From NCBI GenBank assembly GCA_900548905.1, contig URMK01000019.1, positions 1 to 64,000 of the forward strand: 64,000 nt of DNA. The letters run 5' to 3'. Below, in pieces: positions 17,833-26,393 of this stretch (position 1 is its first letter; each line of letters starts with the position of its first letter). The notes beneath the pieces are model-generated. The model saw nothing but the letters and a program-made list of their open reading frames with translations. It ran no database searches and was not told the DNA's origin. Source of the stretch: an uncultured Lachnospiraceae bacterium (GTDB taxonomy: Bacteria; Bacillota; Clostridia; Lachnospirales; Lachnospiraceae). The translations under genes and the position numbers were made by a program.

Positions 17833-19395
17833 TTACGGATGCTCATGTTCAAAATGACATCCCAGCGGACATTTCGGATCCTCTTTGGTAATCAGCCGAT
17901 CCAGCAGCATATCCTTCAGCCGGCCGCGCACCGCGGCATACTCCTGCTTTGCGGCTGCATTAACCGCTTCTTCCGGATCCTTCCCCAGATCAAAAAGCTG
18001 TTCCCCTCCCCCGTCCGGATAATAAGTATACCGGTATTCTTTCGTTATTACGGAGCGGGCCCAATGGATGGGGCGGACCGTGGACCAGTAGCGATAACTC
18101 TCCACATAGGCATACTCCCGCACCGGCGTCCGTCCGCCCTTGCAGAAGGGAACCAGGGAAAAGCCGGCCAGCTTCGGCATATACTCCTCCCCCACATAAT
18201 AATTATCCAGGATACGCAAAGGCGGCGCCTGGGTTCCCGTCAGTTCCAGAATCGTCGGGAATATGTCCTCAAGCTGCACCAGTTCCTCACAGGTTCTCCC
18301 CGTTAAAAGCCCGGGCCCTGCAAGGATGAGAGGAACGCGCACACAGCTGTCGTAATGCTTGTTATGCTTGCTGATCATGCCGTTATCATAGAGCTGTTCC
18401 CCATGATCCGACAGTAAAAAAATATAAGTATTCGCCAGCTTCCCCCGCTTTTCCATCGCTGCGAACAGCCTGCCCAGCTGCTGATCCAGACAGCAGAGCG
18501 TGGCAAAATAGTACTGCCTTGCCTCCCGCCAGTAATCCGGGATTCCCGCGCACATCCCCGGATAATCAAAATGCTTCGGATGCCCCGGATCCGTCTTCCA
18601 GGTCTGTGGCAGGGGGGCGGGGATCAAATCCGGATTTACCAGCTTCACACAGTCCGCCGGCGGCGTGAAGGGATCATGGGGCTGTACATAACTGGCGTTG
18701 ATTAACAGAGGCGTATCCCGGTCCGCCTTTTCAATAAATTCTTCCGCTCTGGAGGTTATCCATTCGGTCTGTGAGACTTCATTGGGAAACGGAAGCGTAT
18801 ACAGATTATCAACAGGTTTACCATGAGATATCACACAATTCCTGTGTACCTTCCTTCCGGCCTCGGCTGCCAGTCCGCACATATCTTCTTTATCCTTCCC
18901 GTATTCCTTCAGCCCGGGCAGATTCCCAAACGCCGCCGTGGAAAGGGCCGCTTCATAATACCGGGGATGTTTTTCCTTTACCCAGTCCGTCCATTCCCCG
19001 ATTTTCACATCATCCGCAGCCGCCACCTCGTCAAAGCCGTATTCCCTGTAATCATGGATCGGTCCGTTATAATAGGTACGAAAATGCAGCTTTCCGAAGG
19101 ATCCCGTCCTCCATCCGCCCTGCTGCAATGTCTTCATAAAATTAGGGATTTCGGGACTCAGCTCATACCCGTTTTCGATTACCCGGTGCCCTTCCCCCAG
19201 CAGCCCTGTGGCAATTGTGGCCCTTGCGGGCATACAGACCGGATTCGGTGTATATGCCCGTGTAAAGTTGGTTCCCATCCGCTTCAGCCGTTCCACATTG
19301 GGAAGTGAGAAGGCGCCTGTTTTTTCACCGCATTCCAGCCATTTTGCGGCCAGCTGATCCATCATAAACACTAATACATCCGGTTTTTCCCCCAT
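17833..19395 (-). CDS. Type I sulfatase, Cys-type (S1), cytoplasmic
   Basis: This sulfatase of about 520 residues hydrolyses sulfate esters using a formylglycine made from Cys54 in the signature CMPAR (then ATIATG). Metal-binding motifs include the N-terminal DVLVFMMDQ and LSDHGEQLYDNGM. The Cys form requires the anaerobic maturase anSME. There is no signal peptide, so the enzyme should work inside the cell on imported sulfated sugars. Start 19395 is preferred because AAAGGAG lies 8 bp upstream; earlier starts run into the previous sulfatase. It is third in a run of three sulfatases. Its exact sulfate position and sugar are unknown. Confidence 0.92.
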   Translation of the reverse strand: MGEKPDVLVFMMDQLAAKWLECGEKTGAFSLPNVERLKRMGTNFTRAYTPNPVCMPARATIATGLLGEGHRVIENGYELSPEIPNFMKTLQQGGWRTGSFGKLHFRTYYNGPIHDYREYGFDEVAAADDVKIGEWTDWVKEKHPRYYEAALSTAAFGNLPGLKEYGKDKEDMCGLAAEAGRKVHRNCVISHGKPVDNLYTLPFPNEVSQTEWITSRAEEFIEKADRDTPLLINASYVQPHDPFTPPADCVKLVNPDLIPAPLPQTWKTDPGHPKHFDYPGMCAGIPDYWREARQYYFATLCCLDQQLGRLFAAMEKRGKLANTYIFLLSDHGEQLYDNGMISKHNKHYDSCVRVPLILAGPGLLTGRTCEELVQLEDIFPTILELTGTQAPPLRILDNYYVGEEYMPKLAGFSLVPFCKGGRTPVREYAYVESYRYWSTVRPIHWARSVITKEYRYTYYPDGGGEQLFDLGKDPEEAVNAAAKQEYAAVRGRLKDMLLDRLITKEDPKCPLGCHFEHEHP

Positions 19396-19409
19396 ACATC
19401 CGGCTCCTT

Positions 19410-20918
19410 TCATCCCCGCGCACCGCCTCTCCCCCATTTTTCCGGGAGCTGATCGCCGCAGTCTGCGGCCCATTCCTCCAGATAACCCTGAAGCTTTTCA
19501 AGAATGGGCGCATATGCCTCAAGCTGCACTACATTATTTATCTCATAAGGATCCGTGCACAGATCATACAGCTCATCTGTCTGGTTGTAATTATAAATAT
19601 ATTTATATCGCTGTGTTATCACCGCCCTGCCGAGATGTTCTTCCAGATGACCGTGGGTCTCACAGACCATATATTCCCGGAAGAGGGTATCGGCTCCTTC
19701 TCCTGCCTCCAGCAGGCTTTTTCCGTCGGCCCCTTCCGGAAAGGAAAGTCCTGCCGCATCCAGCATGGTAACCGCGGTATCCAGATTGCTGACCAGGGCG
19801 TTGCTCACCAGACCGGCGGGAAGGACTCCCGGAAAGCGGATCGCCAAAGGGACGCGCAGCATTTCTTCCGGCATATAAGAGCGCTTATCAAAGTGACCGC
19901 CGTGGCAGGCAAGGGCGTCGCCGTGATCCGTTGTCCAGATCACCAGCGTATTTTTTCCGAAGCCGCATTTGTCCACTGCATCCAGAATACGTCCCACTGC
20001 CGCATCCATCTGCGTTATCTGTGCATAGGCCCGCGCCAGCACCTCCTGCCATACACCAAAGGGAAGGGGATTGGGCCAGATCAGCTTCCCGTCCTTAGAT
20101 ATCCCCCGGTTATCCTCCGACTGGTAGATCTCCGGCTTTCCGCTGTGATAGACATCCTCCCCAAAGCTTGGATATTCGGGGATATCCCCGGGATTGTACA
20201 TGTCGGCAAACTCCCTGCCGGGAAAATAAGGCTGATGGGGGCCCCAGAAATCAATGCGCATATGAAAAGGTTGTTTTCCGGGCTCTTCGGAAAGCTCGCG
20301 GAGCTTTCTGCATGCCATATCCGCCAGAAAAAAAGACTCATGGGTTTCGGAAGGCGTCAGCATAACCCCCGAAGCATGCTCGTTGCACCATTCCCGATCC
20401 TGTTTATAATCGCTGCCTTCCTTCATCTTTTCATAATCAAAATAATTGGTAAAATTATGTTCAATATGTACCACCGGTTCAGGAAGGCCGTTTCGCTTCA
20501 GGTATTCCTTATATTCCGGTTTATTATAGGGGTTATTGTAGCTGGGATACGTAAATCCGCTGCAGTGATGATCAAGGGCCGTTCCCGATCCCGCGTGCCA
20601 TTTTCCGAAATAATAATTAGCATAGCCGTTCTCATGGAGGATATCCAGATATACCGGTTTGTCATAGGGATGATCCGCATCGTTGATCAATTCGCCGTGA
20701 TTGTGGGGATACAGGCCCGTGAGCATGCTTCTTCTGGCCGGTCCGCACAACGGGCACACCGAATATCCCTTTTCAAAGCGCACGCCCTCCGCCGCAAACC
20801 GATCAAACACAGGCCTTTTTATCCGGACTCCCTGCTTCCCATGTCCGTAGTTTACCTGATGGTCATTCAGAATAAAAATAAGATTAGGCCTTTCTTTTTT
20901 TGCACACTTTTCCAACAC
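19410..20918 (-). CDS. Type I sulfatase, Cys-type (S1), cytoplasmic
   Basis: This 502-residue sulfatase carries the signature Cys58-Gly-Pro-Ala-Arg (in SVCPLCGPARRSMLTG), whose Cys becomes formylglycine. IFILNDHQ and WTTDHGDALACHG are the metal-site stretches. It has no signal peptide. A GTG start at 20918 behind AAGGAG fits; a TTG follows immediately. It lies 18 bp after the preceding sulfatase and 14 bp before the next, so the three are clearly co-transcribed. It resembles the fourth sulfatase (29439-30983) more than its immediate neighbours, sharing the HG(D/G)..DKRSYM/DKAGDMMEE-type segment. Confidence 0.92.
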   Translation of the reverse strand: MLEKCAKKERPNLIFILNDHQVNYGHGKQGVRIKRPVFDRFAAEGVRFEKGYSVCPLCGPARRSMLTGLYPHNHGELINDADHPYDKPVYLDILHENGYANYYFGKWHAGSGTALDHHCSGFTYPSYNNPYNKPEYKEYLKRNGLPEPVVHIEHNFTNYFDYEKMKEGSDYKQDREWCNEHASGVMLTPSETHESFFLADMACRKLRELSEEPGKQPFHMRIDFWGPHQPYFPGREFADMYNPGDIPEYPSFGEDVYHSGKPEIYQSEDNRGISKDGKLIWPNPLPFGVWQEVLARAYAQITQMDAAVGRILDAVDKCGFGKNTLVIWTTDHGDALACHGGHFDKRSYMPEEMLRVPLAIRFPGVLPAGLVSNALVSNLDTAVTMLDAAGLSFPEGADGKSLLEAGEGADTLFREYMVCETHGHLEEHLGRAVITQRYKYIYNYNQTDELYDLCTDPYEINNVVQLEAYAPILEKLQGYLEEWAADCGDQLPEKWGRGGARG

Positions 20919-20936
20919 TTCCGTCTCCTTCCATTA

Positions 20937-22394
20937 TTACCAGAAAGCCTTCCGCAGCGGCAGCGGATCACTTGTTTCCGCCATTCTGTCGGCCAGGATT
21001 TCCATCATCCTCACTTTTTCGCCAACCAGCCCCGGCTGATAATACAGATTGGTATGCTCCCCGGGATCCGTCTGCAAATCATACAATTCCCCCGTACATT
21101 CCTGCTCGCCGTCCCTGTCATGGACTCTCACCAGCTTATATCTTCCGTCACATACCATAGTTGCAAAGGCCAGCGGATTTCTGTGGTTGATATTGCAGTT
21201 ATAATACTCGCTGTAAACGCTCCGTCTATGTCCTTTCCCTTCTCCCGCTGTAAGCAGTTCCCACAGGCTTCTTCCCTGCATTCCTTCATACCGGGGAATT
21301 TCCGCCGCATCACAGATCGTTTCAGCCAGATCGGTCAGCTCCACCAATGCTTCACTGGTCCTTCCCCCCACAATGGTTCCCGGGTATGCCAGGATCAGAG
21401 GCACATGTACATTGCATTCGTAAAAATACGGCCCTTTCAGATACATTCCATGATCGCCCAGGTTCTCCCCGTGATCCGAAGTAAAAATAATCATGGTATC
21501 CTGCAGCCGGCCCCTTTCCTCCAGCCACTTAAGAAGCCTCCCCACCTGATGGTCGATCAAATCTATCATGGCATAATACGCCGCCCGTATCAGACGATGA
21601 TCGTATTCCGTCATATCCTCATACGCAAAGAATCCCGGTGTATCGTAGGCCCCCTTATGATCGGTTTCCTGGAAAACAGGTTTCTTTTTATATTCCTCCG
21701 GAACATAATCAGGAAGTGGGATTTCCCCCAGCTTTTCCAGATAGGGCTTCAGGTATTCCTCCGGCGGATCAAAGGGATGGTGTGGGTCAAAATAATTCAG
21801 GGAGAAGAACCAGGGACGGCCGCAGGCTTCGGCACTCTCCATAAAAGCAAGCGCCTGATCCGTGCACCATGTGGTCTGATGATATTCCTCCGGCATACCC
21901 GTCTGCACAAAACGGCAGTCCTTCCTGTCCGGCGTAAGATAATCCATTCCCTGTCCTGCAAGCCACATACTGTATTCGTTCATGGGCCAGTTCGTCCCTT
22001 TCACCGGCGCAGGGTGATGTGACCATTTAAAATAATCATAGCCGTCGTCGATCCGCCTTTCCATAATCCGGCATACCGAATCATGGCAGGCAGAAAGATG
22101 CAGCTTGCCGGAAAGCCCGCAAAAATACCCATGCTCCTTCAGAAGCCGCGGGAGCAGCACCGCCCGGTCATCGATATCCTGCCCGTTCTGCCTCACCCCG
22201 CAGGCTCTGGGATAGCGGCCGGTAAGAAAGCTCCCCCGGCTGGGCGCGCATACGGGACATTGGGAATACGCCTTTGTAAAGCGTACTCCCATAGTGGAAA
22301 GGCGATCCAGATTCGGTGTATGCACCCACTTATTCCCATAGCATCCCAGGGTATCCGCCCGTTGTTGATCCGTACATATCCATAATATATTCAT
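20937..22394 (-). CDS. Type I sulfatase, Cys-type (S1), cytoplasmic
   Basis: This 485-residue sulfatase has the signature Cys49-Ala-Pro-Ser-Arg53 (in SQCPVCAPSRGSFLTGRYP), the canonical CxPSR form. N-terminal ILWICTDQQRADTLGCYG and FTSDHGENLGDHGM supply metal ligands. It has no secretion signal. Start ATG 22394 lies 7 bp after GAGGGG; eight residues further upstream are possible but less well supported. It is the first of three sulfatases after the binding-protein gene, with a GC-rich hairpin in between. Confidence 0.93.
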   Translation of the reverse strand: MNILWICTDQQRADTLGCYGNKWVHTPNLDRLSTMGVRFTKAYSQCPVCAPSRGSFLTGRYPRACGVRQNGQDIDDRAVLLPRLLKEHGYFCGLSGKLHLSACHDSVCRIMERRIDDGYDYFKWSHHPAPVKGTNWPMNEYSMWLAGQGMDYLTPDRKDCRFVQTGMPEEYHQTTWCTDQALAFMESAEACGRPWFFSLNYFDPHHPFDPPEEYLKPYLEKLGEIPLPDYVPEEYKKKPVFQETDHKGAYDTPGFFAYEDMTEYDHRLIRAAYYAMIDLIDHQVGRLLKWLEERGRLQDTMIIFTSDHGENLGDHGMYLKGPYFYECNVHVPLILAYPGTIVGGRTSEALVELTDLAETICDAAEIPRYEGMQGRSLWELLTAGEGKGHRRSVYSEYYNCNINHRNPLAFATMVCDGRYKLVRVHDRDGEQECTGELYDLQTDPGEHTNLYYQPGLVGEKVRMMEILADRMAETSDPLPLRKAFW

Positions 22395-22434
22395 AGAGTT
22401 TCCCCTCTTTATTTTCAAACACGCTCTTTCAGCC

Positions 22435-22481
22435 GCCGCGCTCCGGCAGACGGATAAACGGCCGGATGCACGGAGCGCGGC
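22435..22481 (-). promoter_or_regulatory. GC-rich hairpin between binding protein and sulfatases
   Basis: An 11-bp perfect stem, GCCGCGCTCCG with its complement, lies right after the binding-protein stop codon and before the sulfatase genes. Without a T-run it is more likely an RNA-stabilising or partial stop element that keeps binding-protein mRNA more abundant than the enzyme genes. Confidence 0.5.
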
Positions 22482-22490
22482 TTCTGCCGT

Positions 22491-24152
22491 TTACTCGCCC
22501 ATCATGATATCATAATATTTCTGATATAATTCGGCCCATCTGCCGGCCTGCAGGCTGTCCAGCTTTTTCAGGTATTCCTTCCAGCTGTCGTCGGTAACCC
22601 CATTGGTGATGAACTGGGCTATCTGGCTGTCCACATACTTAAATAAATCGGTCTTAATATTCAGCGCTTCCCTGTTTTCACCCTCTTCATACACCAAATC
22701 GGGGAGGCCGGGAGGCGCCGCTTCGATATAGCTGTTATTGATCGCTTCCTGTCTTTCCAGGGCGCTGTCCGCGGTGATTTCTTTTTCCGCCCAGAAATCG
22801 GCAAAGCACCAATAAGGGATCCCATGCCCCCAGGTTGCATAAAGGGTGGAATTTTCCATTGTCCTGGGTTCTCCGCTGGGAATATTGGCAAGTTCCGTCC
22901 ATTTTCCGTTATCCAGGTAATCCCAGGAATACCCCTGCGGCCCAAACCGGTTGATCAGCGCATTATCCGAGTTATCCATCCAGTAATCAATGAATGCAAG
23001 GGTCTCCTCCGGATGCTCATTCGCCGATGTTATGAAAAACTGATTGGCGGAATAGCCGGGAATCAGGCCATTTCTCCGCCATACCTGGTTGTGGTCCGGC
23101 CCTTCAGGCAGGTTCATCACCCGGTATTCATTTACGCTCTCATCCCCGTCATTCAGACTCAGGTACCAGAAGGCCACCGAAGCCCCGATCCCCTCCGTCT
23201 TGGCCTTGGCTTTCAGCTGCGTGCTGTTCTGGGTAAAATTCTCCGGATCCAAAAGGCCTTCCTCATACCATTCATGGAAATATTCCAGCGCCGCCCTGGT
23301 TTCCTCCATAGCCGGTGCAAACCGCAATTGGTTCGTCCCGTCTTCGGAATGCATATAGCTCTTCGTATCCCAGGCAACCCCAAACAGGCCGAACAGAAAG
23401 GTATAGATACTCGGCTGATCCTGCACGGCTTCAAAGCTCATCCCATATTCCGGTTTCCCGTCGCCGTTCAGATCCGTAGTCGTGACCTTTCGCAGGTAAT
23501 CTCCCAATTCATCCAGGGTTGCCGGCATTTCCATTCCCAGCTTATCCAAAAAGGTTTTATTTATAAAAAGCAGCCTGTCAATTCTGATATTCTTATTTTC
23601 ATCGATGGAAGGCAACGCATAAATATGGCCGTCGGGATAGGTTGACAGCTTCCTGAATTCCTCATACCCGTCCATCCATTTTTTAATATTCACCGTGGAA
23701 CTGTCGATATAATCATCCAGGGGTACAATAAGCCCCTCCTTGGCGTATTTATAGATGATGGAAGGATCATAGGAAAAACCGGAACCGAATGCATCCGGAA
23801 GATCCCCCGAAGCAAGGGTCAGCTTATATTTTTCAGCATACGCTTCGGAGGATACCTCCTCCCATTCGATATGTACATTTGTTTTTTCCTCATATTCCTT
23901 CAGGAAATCCAGTTCGCCAAGGGACTTTGCATGAGAAGCCGTTATGGGTACCATAATTTTGATGGTGACAGGTTCTTGGGATATGGGAAACTCCCCCGGT
24001 ACAAAACCCGGCTCCGCCGCAGCTTCCTCTTCCTGTGTGGCATTGGCGTCTGTCCCGGTTTCCCGCGCGCCCTCTTCCCCCTTTCCACAGCCCCACAGCA
24101 TGGCGGCCAGCACGGTACACGACAACAGGACACTGATCATTCTTTTTTTCAT
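22491..24152 (-). CDS. Extracellular solute-binding lipoprotein (CUT1)
   Basis: This 553-residue surface lipoprotein has a signal peptide ending at Cys22 (LWGC), an acidic Ala/Glu linker and a family-1 sugar-binding fold. It shares the LGDYLRKVTTTDLNGDGKPEYG type Ca-loop region seen in LplA-like proteins. It would deliver its ligand to the two permeases encoded just upstream. Three sulfatases downstream suggest that the ligand is a sulfated oligosaccharide. Start ATG is behind AGGAGG. Confidence 0.92.
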   Translation of the reverse strand: MKKRMISVLLSCTVLAAMLWGCGKGEEGARETGTDANATQEEEAAAEPGFVPGEFPISQEPVTIKIMVPITASHAKSLGELDFLKEYEEKTNVHIEWEEVSSEAYAEKYKLTLASGDLPDAFGSGFSYDPSIIYKYAKEGLIVPLDDYIDSSTVNIKKWMDGYEEFRKLSTYPDGHIYALPSIDENKNIRIDRLLFINKTFLDKLGMEMPATLDELGDYLRKVTTTDLNGDGKPEYGMSFEAVQDQPSIYTFLFGLFGVAWDTKSYMHSEDGTNQLRFAPAMEETRAALEYFHEWYEEGLLDPENFTQNSTQLKAKAKTEGIGASVAFWYLSLNDGDESVNEYRVMNLPEGPDHNQVWRRNGLIPGYSANQFFITSANEHPEETLAFIDYWMDNSDNALINRFGPQGYSWDYLDNGKWTELANIPSGEPRTMENSTLYATWGHGIPYWCFADFWAEKEITADSALERQEAINNSYIEAAPPGLPDLVYEEGENREALNIKTDLFKYVDSQIAQFITNGVTDDSWKEYLKKLDSLQAGRWAELYQKYYDIMMGE

Positions 24153-24240
24153 TTTCTGCTTCCTCCTTTTTTCCCGGTCTTTTTATCGACCTGCTTATCA
24201 CAGGCGGCTTCGGCCTGGTTTCCCTCCGTCCTTCCGTTTT

Positions 24241-25140
24241 CTATTCCTTGACTGCCCCAAGCATAACCCCCTTTGTAAAATATTTTTGTATGAACGGATA
24301 CACACAGAGCACAGGCACCGAAGCCACCACAATAACCCCATATTTAATCAGCTCGGCATATCTTTCCCTCCGCAGCAGTTCCGCCATCATGGACTCATCA
24401 AACACCTGCATCGTCGCCGAATTCTGTATCAGAATTTCCCTGAGAACCATCTGCAGCGGGCGCAGCGATTCCTTGGAAATATAAATCAGTGCATTGAAGT
24501 ACTGGTTCCAATGCGCCACCCCGTAATAAACCACCAGTACCCCCAGCAATGCCTTGGACAGCGGCAGTACAATGGAAACGAAGAAACGGAATTTGCCGCA
24601 GCCGTCAATTTCCGCAGCATCCATCAAATCCTTGGATATGGTTCCTTCAAAAAATGACTTGGCAATAATCATGTTGTAGACATTCAACGCCCCCAGAAGG
24701 ATAAGGACCAAGGGGGTATCATACAGATGCAGCCCTTTTACCAGAAGGAAGGTAGGTATCAGCCCGCCGTTAAAGAACATGGTAAACAGAAAAATCCCCA
24801 TGAACACCTTCCTTCCCGGCAGCTTCTCAAAGGACAGCGGATAGGCGGTAAGCAGCGTCAGGCACACATCCAGGACCGTTCCCGTAACCGCATAAAAAAG
24901 GGTGTTGCGGTAGCCTGTCCAAATCCGGGAATCCTCAAACAACTTACGGTATCCGTCCAGGGTAACCCCGATAGGGTACAGAATCACATTCCCCGCGTTC
25001 ACCGCTTCCGGAGAACTGATGGAGGCGATAAGCACAAAGTAAAGCGGGTAAATCACAAGGACGGATAAAATCCCCATTATCAGATAGCTGCAAATATCAA
25101 AAACCAAATCGGACTTTGAACGTTTTATTTTATGTTTCAT
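24241..25140 (-). CDS. ABC sugar transporter permease (LplC type)
   Basis: This 299-residue permease has about six membrane segments, the EAA loop (MDAAEIDGCGKFRFFVSIVLPLSK) and a C-terminus KYFTKGVMLGAVKE of the Lpl family. It pairs with the LplB-type permease ending 11 bp upstream. Start ATG follows TAGGAGG. It belongs to the sulfatase cluster. Confidence 0.92.
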   Translation of the reverse strand: MKHKIKRSKSDLVFDICSYLIMGILSVLVIYPLYFVLIASISSPEAVNAGNVILYPIGVTLDGYRKLFEDSRIWTGYRNTLFYAVTGTVLDVCLTLLTAYPLSFEKLPGRKVFMGIFLFTMFFNGGLIPTFLLVKGLHLYDTPLVLILLGALNVYNMIIAKSFFEGTISKDLMDAAEIDGCGKFRFFVSIVLPLSKALLGVLVVYYGVAHWNQYFNALIYISKESLRPLQMVLREILIQNSATMQVFDESMMAELLRRERYAELIKYGVIVVASVPVLCVYPFIQKYFTKGVMLGAVKE

Positions 25141-25151
25141 TCCCGCACCTC

Positions 25152-26060
25152 CTAAAACAATGAACTGTCTGTAATTTTCTTCGCCGCCTTATTAACCAGG
25201 AGCAGAATAATCAGATTAATACCATTATTGAAAAGCCCCACCGCCGCCGAATAGCCGTAATCAATATCCAATAGCCCTTTCTTATATACATAAGTGGAAA
25301 GGATCTCCGAAACCCCTATATTCAAATCATTCTGCATCAGATACGCTTTTTCAAAGCCCATACTCATCACAGCGCCTGCGTTGAGTGTGAGGATGATAGC
25401 AATCGTGGGGACAATGTGCGGGATATCAATATGGAGGATTCTCTGCAGCTTGCCCGCCCCGTCCATCCGGGCCGCTTCGTAAAGCTCCGGGCTCACCCCG
25501 GAAAGGGCAGCCAGATATATAATGGAATTCCAGCCGGTTGTCTGCCATACGGCGGAAAGCACGAAGATATGCCGGAAATATTTGGCGTCCCCCATAAACA
25601 GCCTACGTTCCCCTCCCATAATTTCAAGGATATTATTGAATACGCCCCGGGGTGCAAACATGATCATCATCATCCCCACCAGTACCACCACCGATACCAG
25701 ATAAGGCGCATAAGTCACATTCTGTACGAACTTCCCGAAACGCTTGCTGTGACAGGAATTAATCAGCAATGCAAGAAAGATGGGAAGAGGAAAGGTAATC
25801 AGCAGCTGGTAAACACTCAGGCTAAGGGTATTCCATAATATAGGGAGGAAATCCGGGGAACGGAATACCCTTTTAAAATGTTCCAGCCCCACCCAGGGAC
25901 TTCCCAGGATTCCCCTGGATGCATAAAAATCTTTAAAGGCTATGGTCACCCCGTACATGGGGATATAATTGAACAGTAAGATATATACCAGGCCGGGAAC
26001 CAGCATCAGGTAAAGCACTCTCCATTTTTTCCATGATAACTTCCTTCTTTGTTTTTCCAT
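25152..26060 (-). CDS. ABC sugar transporter permease (LplB type)
   Basis: This 302-residue permease has the N-terminal LLFNYIPMYGVTIAFKDF motif and the EAA loop YEAARMDGAGKLQRILHIDIPH. It is the first gene of the - strand sulfatase cluster that runs to 14542, so the operon promoter should lie in 26061-26393. Start ATG is behind AAGGAG with 7-bp spacing. Confidence 0.92.
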   Translation of the reverse strand: MEKQRRKLSWKKWRVLYLMLVPGLVYILLFNYIPMYGVTIAFKDFYASRGILGSPWVGLEHFKRVFRSPDFLPILWNTLSLSVYQLLITFPLPIFLALLINSCHSKRFGKFVQNVTYAPYLVSVVVLVGMMMIMFAPRGVFNNILEIMGGERRLFMGDAKYFRHIFVLSAVWQTTGWNSIIYLAALSGVSPELYEAARMDGAGKLQRILHIDIPHIVPTIAIILTLNAGAVMSMGFEKAYLMQNDLNIGVSEILSTYVYKKGLLDIDYGYSAAVGLFNNGINLIILLLVNKAAKKITDSSLF

Positions 26061-26315
26061 ATACGCACTCCTTCTCCTGCATAAGCCGGCAGCCCGCGGA
26101 CGCAGGGCTTTGCTCTTCCCGGCACTTTACCGCCAAAGCAGCCGGGTTCTGTTTTGATACTTTTACCATAACCGACGCAGGAGTCTGCGTAAATCGTAAC
26201 GATTTCAATAACTTGATATTTTTCACTTTCTGGGATTGCTTAAATTTCACTCTTTGTTATTTTTTCATCTTTGTGAATATTCACATATTCATTTTGTATT
26301 TACGGTATTATTTTG
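26061..26315. promoter_or_regulatory. Divergent control region of the sulfatase cluster
   Basis: This control region lies between the sulfatase cluster (-) and the AraC gene (+). It holds three small perfect dyads: ACGCAG/CTGCGT (26174-26189), AAATCGTAACGATTT (26191-26205) and TGTGAATATTCACA (26272-26285). Any of these could bind the AraC regulator or the response regulator. I could not pick a convincing - strand promoter. Confidence 0.45.
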
Positions 26316-26344
26316 TTGACTTTAACTTTATATATACCTATACT
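26316..26344 (+). promoter_or_regulatory. Promoter of AraC activator gene
   Basis: TTGACT (26316-26321), a 17-bp spacer and TATACT (26339-26344) lie about 50 bp upstream of the ATG at 26394. The match to sigma-A is strong. Confidence 0.7.
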
Positions 26345-26393
26345 AATTAATATATACTACAAATGTGACTATATAAAGGGAAAGGATACGGGT

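Noticed and set aside
19635..22022. Very long open frame on the + strand opposite the sulfatase genes
   Set aside because: It lies fully antisense to two sulfatases with all their motifs, has no ribosome binding site, no recognisable domain and an amino-acid composition typical of shadow frames.
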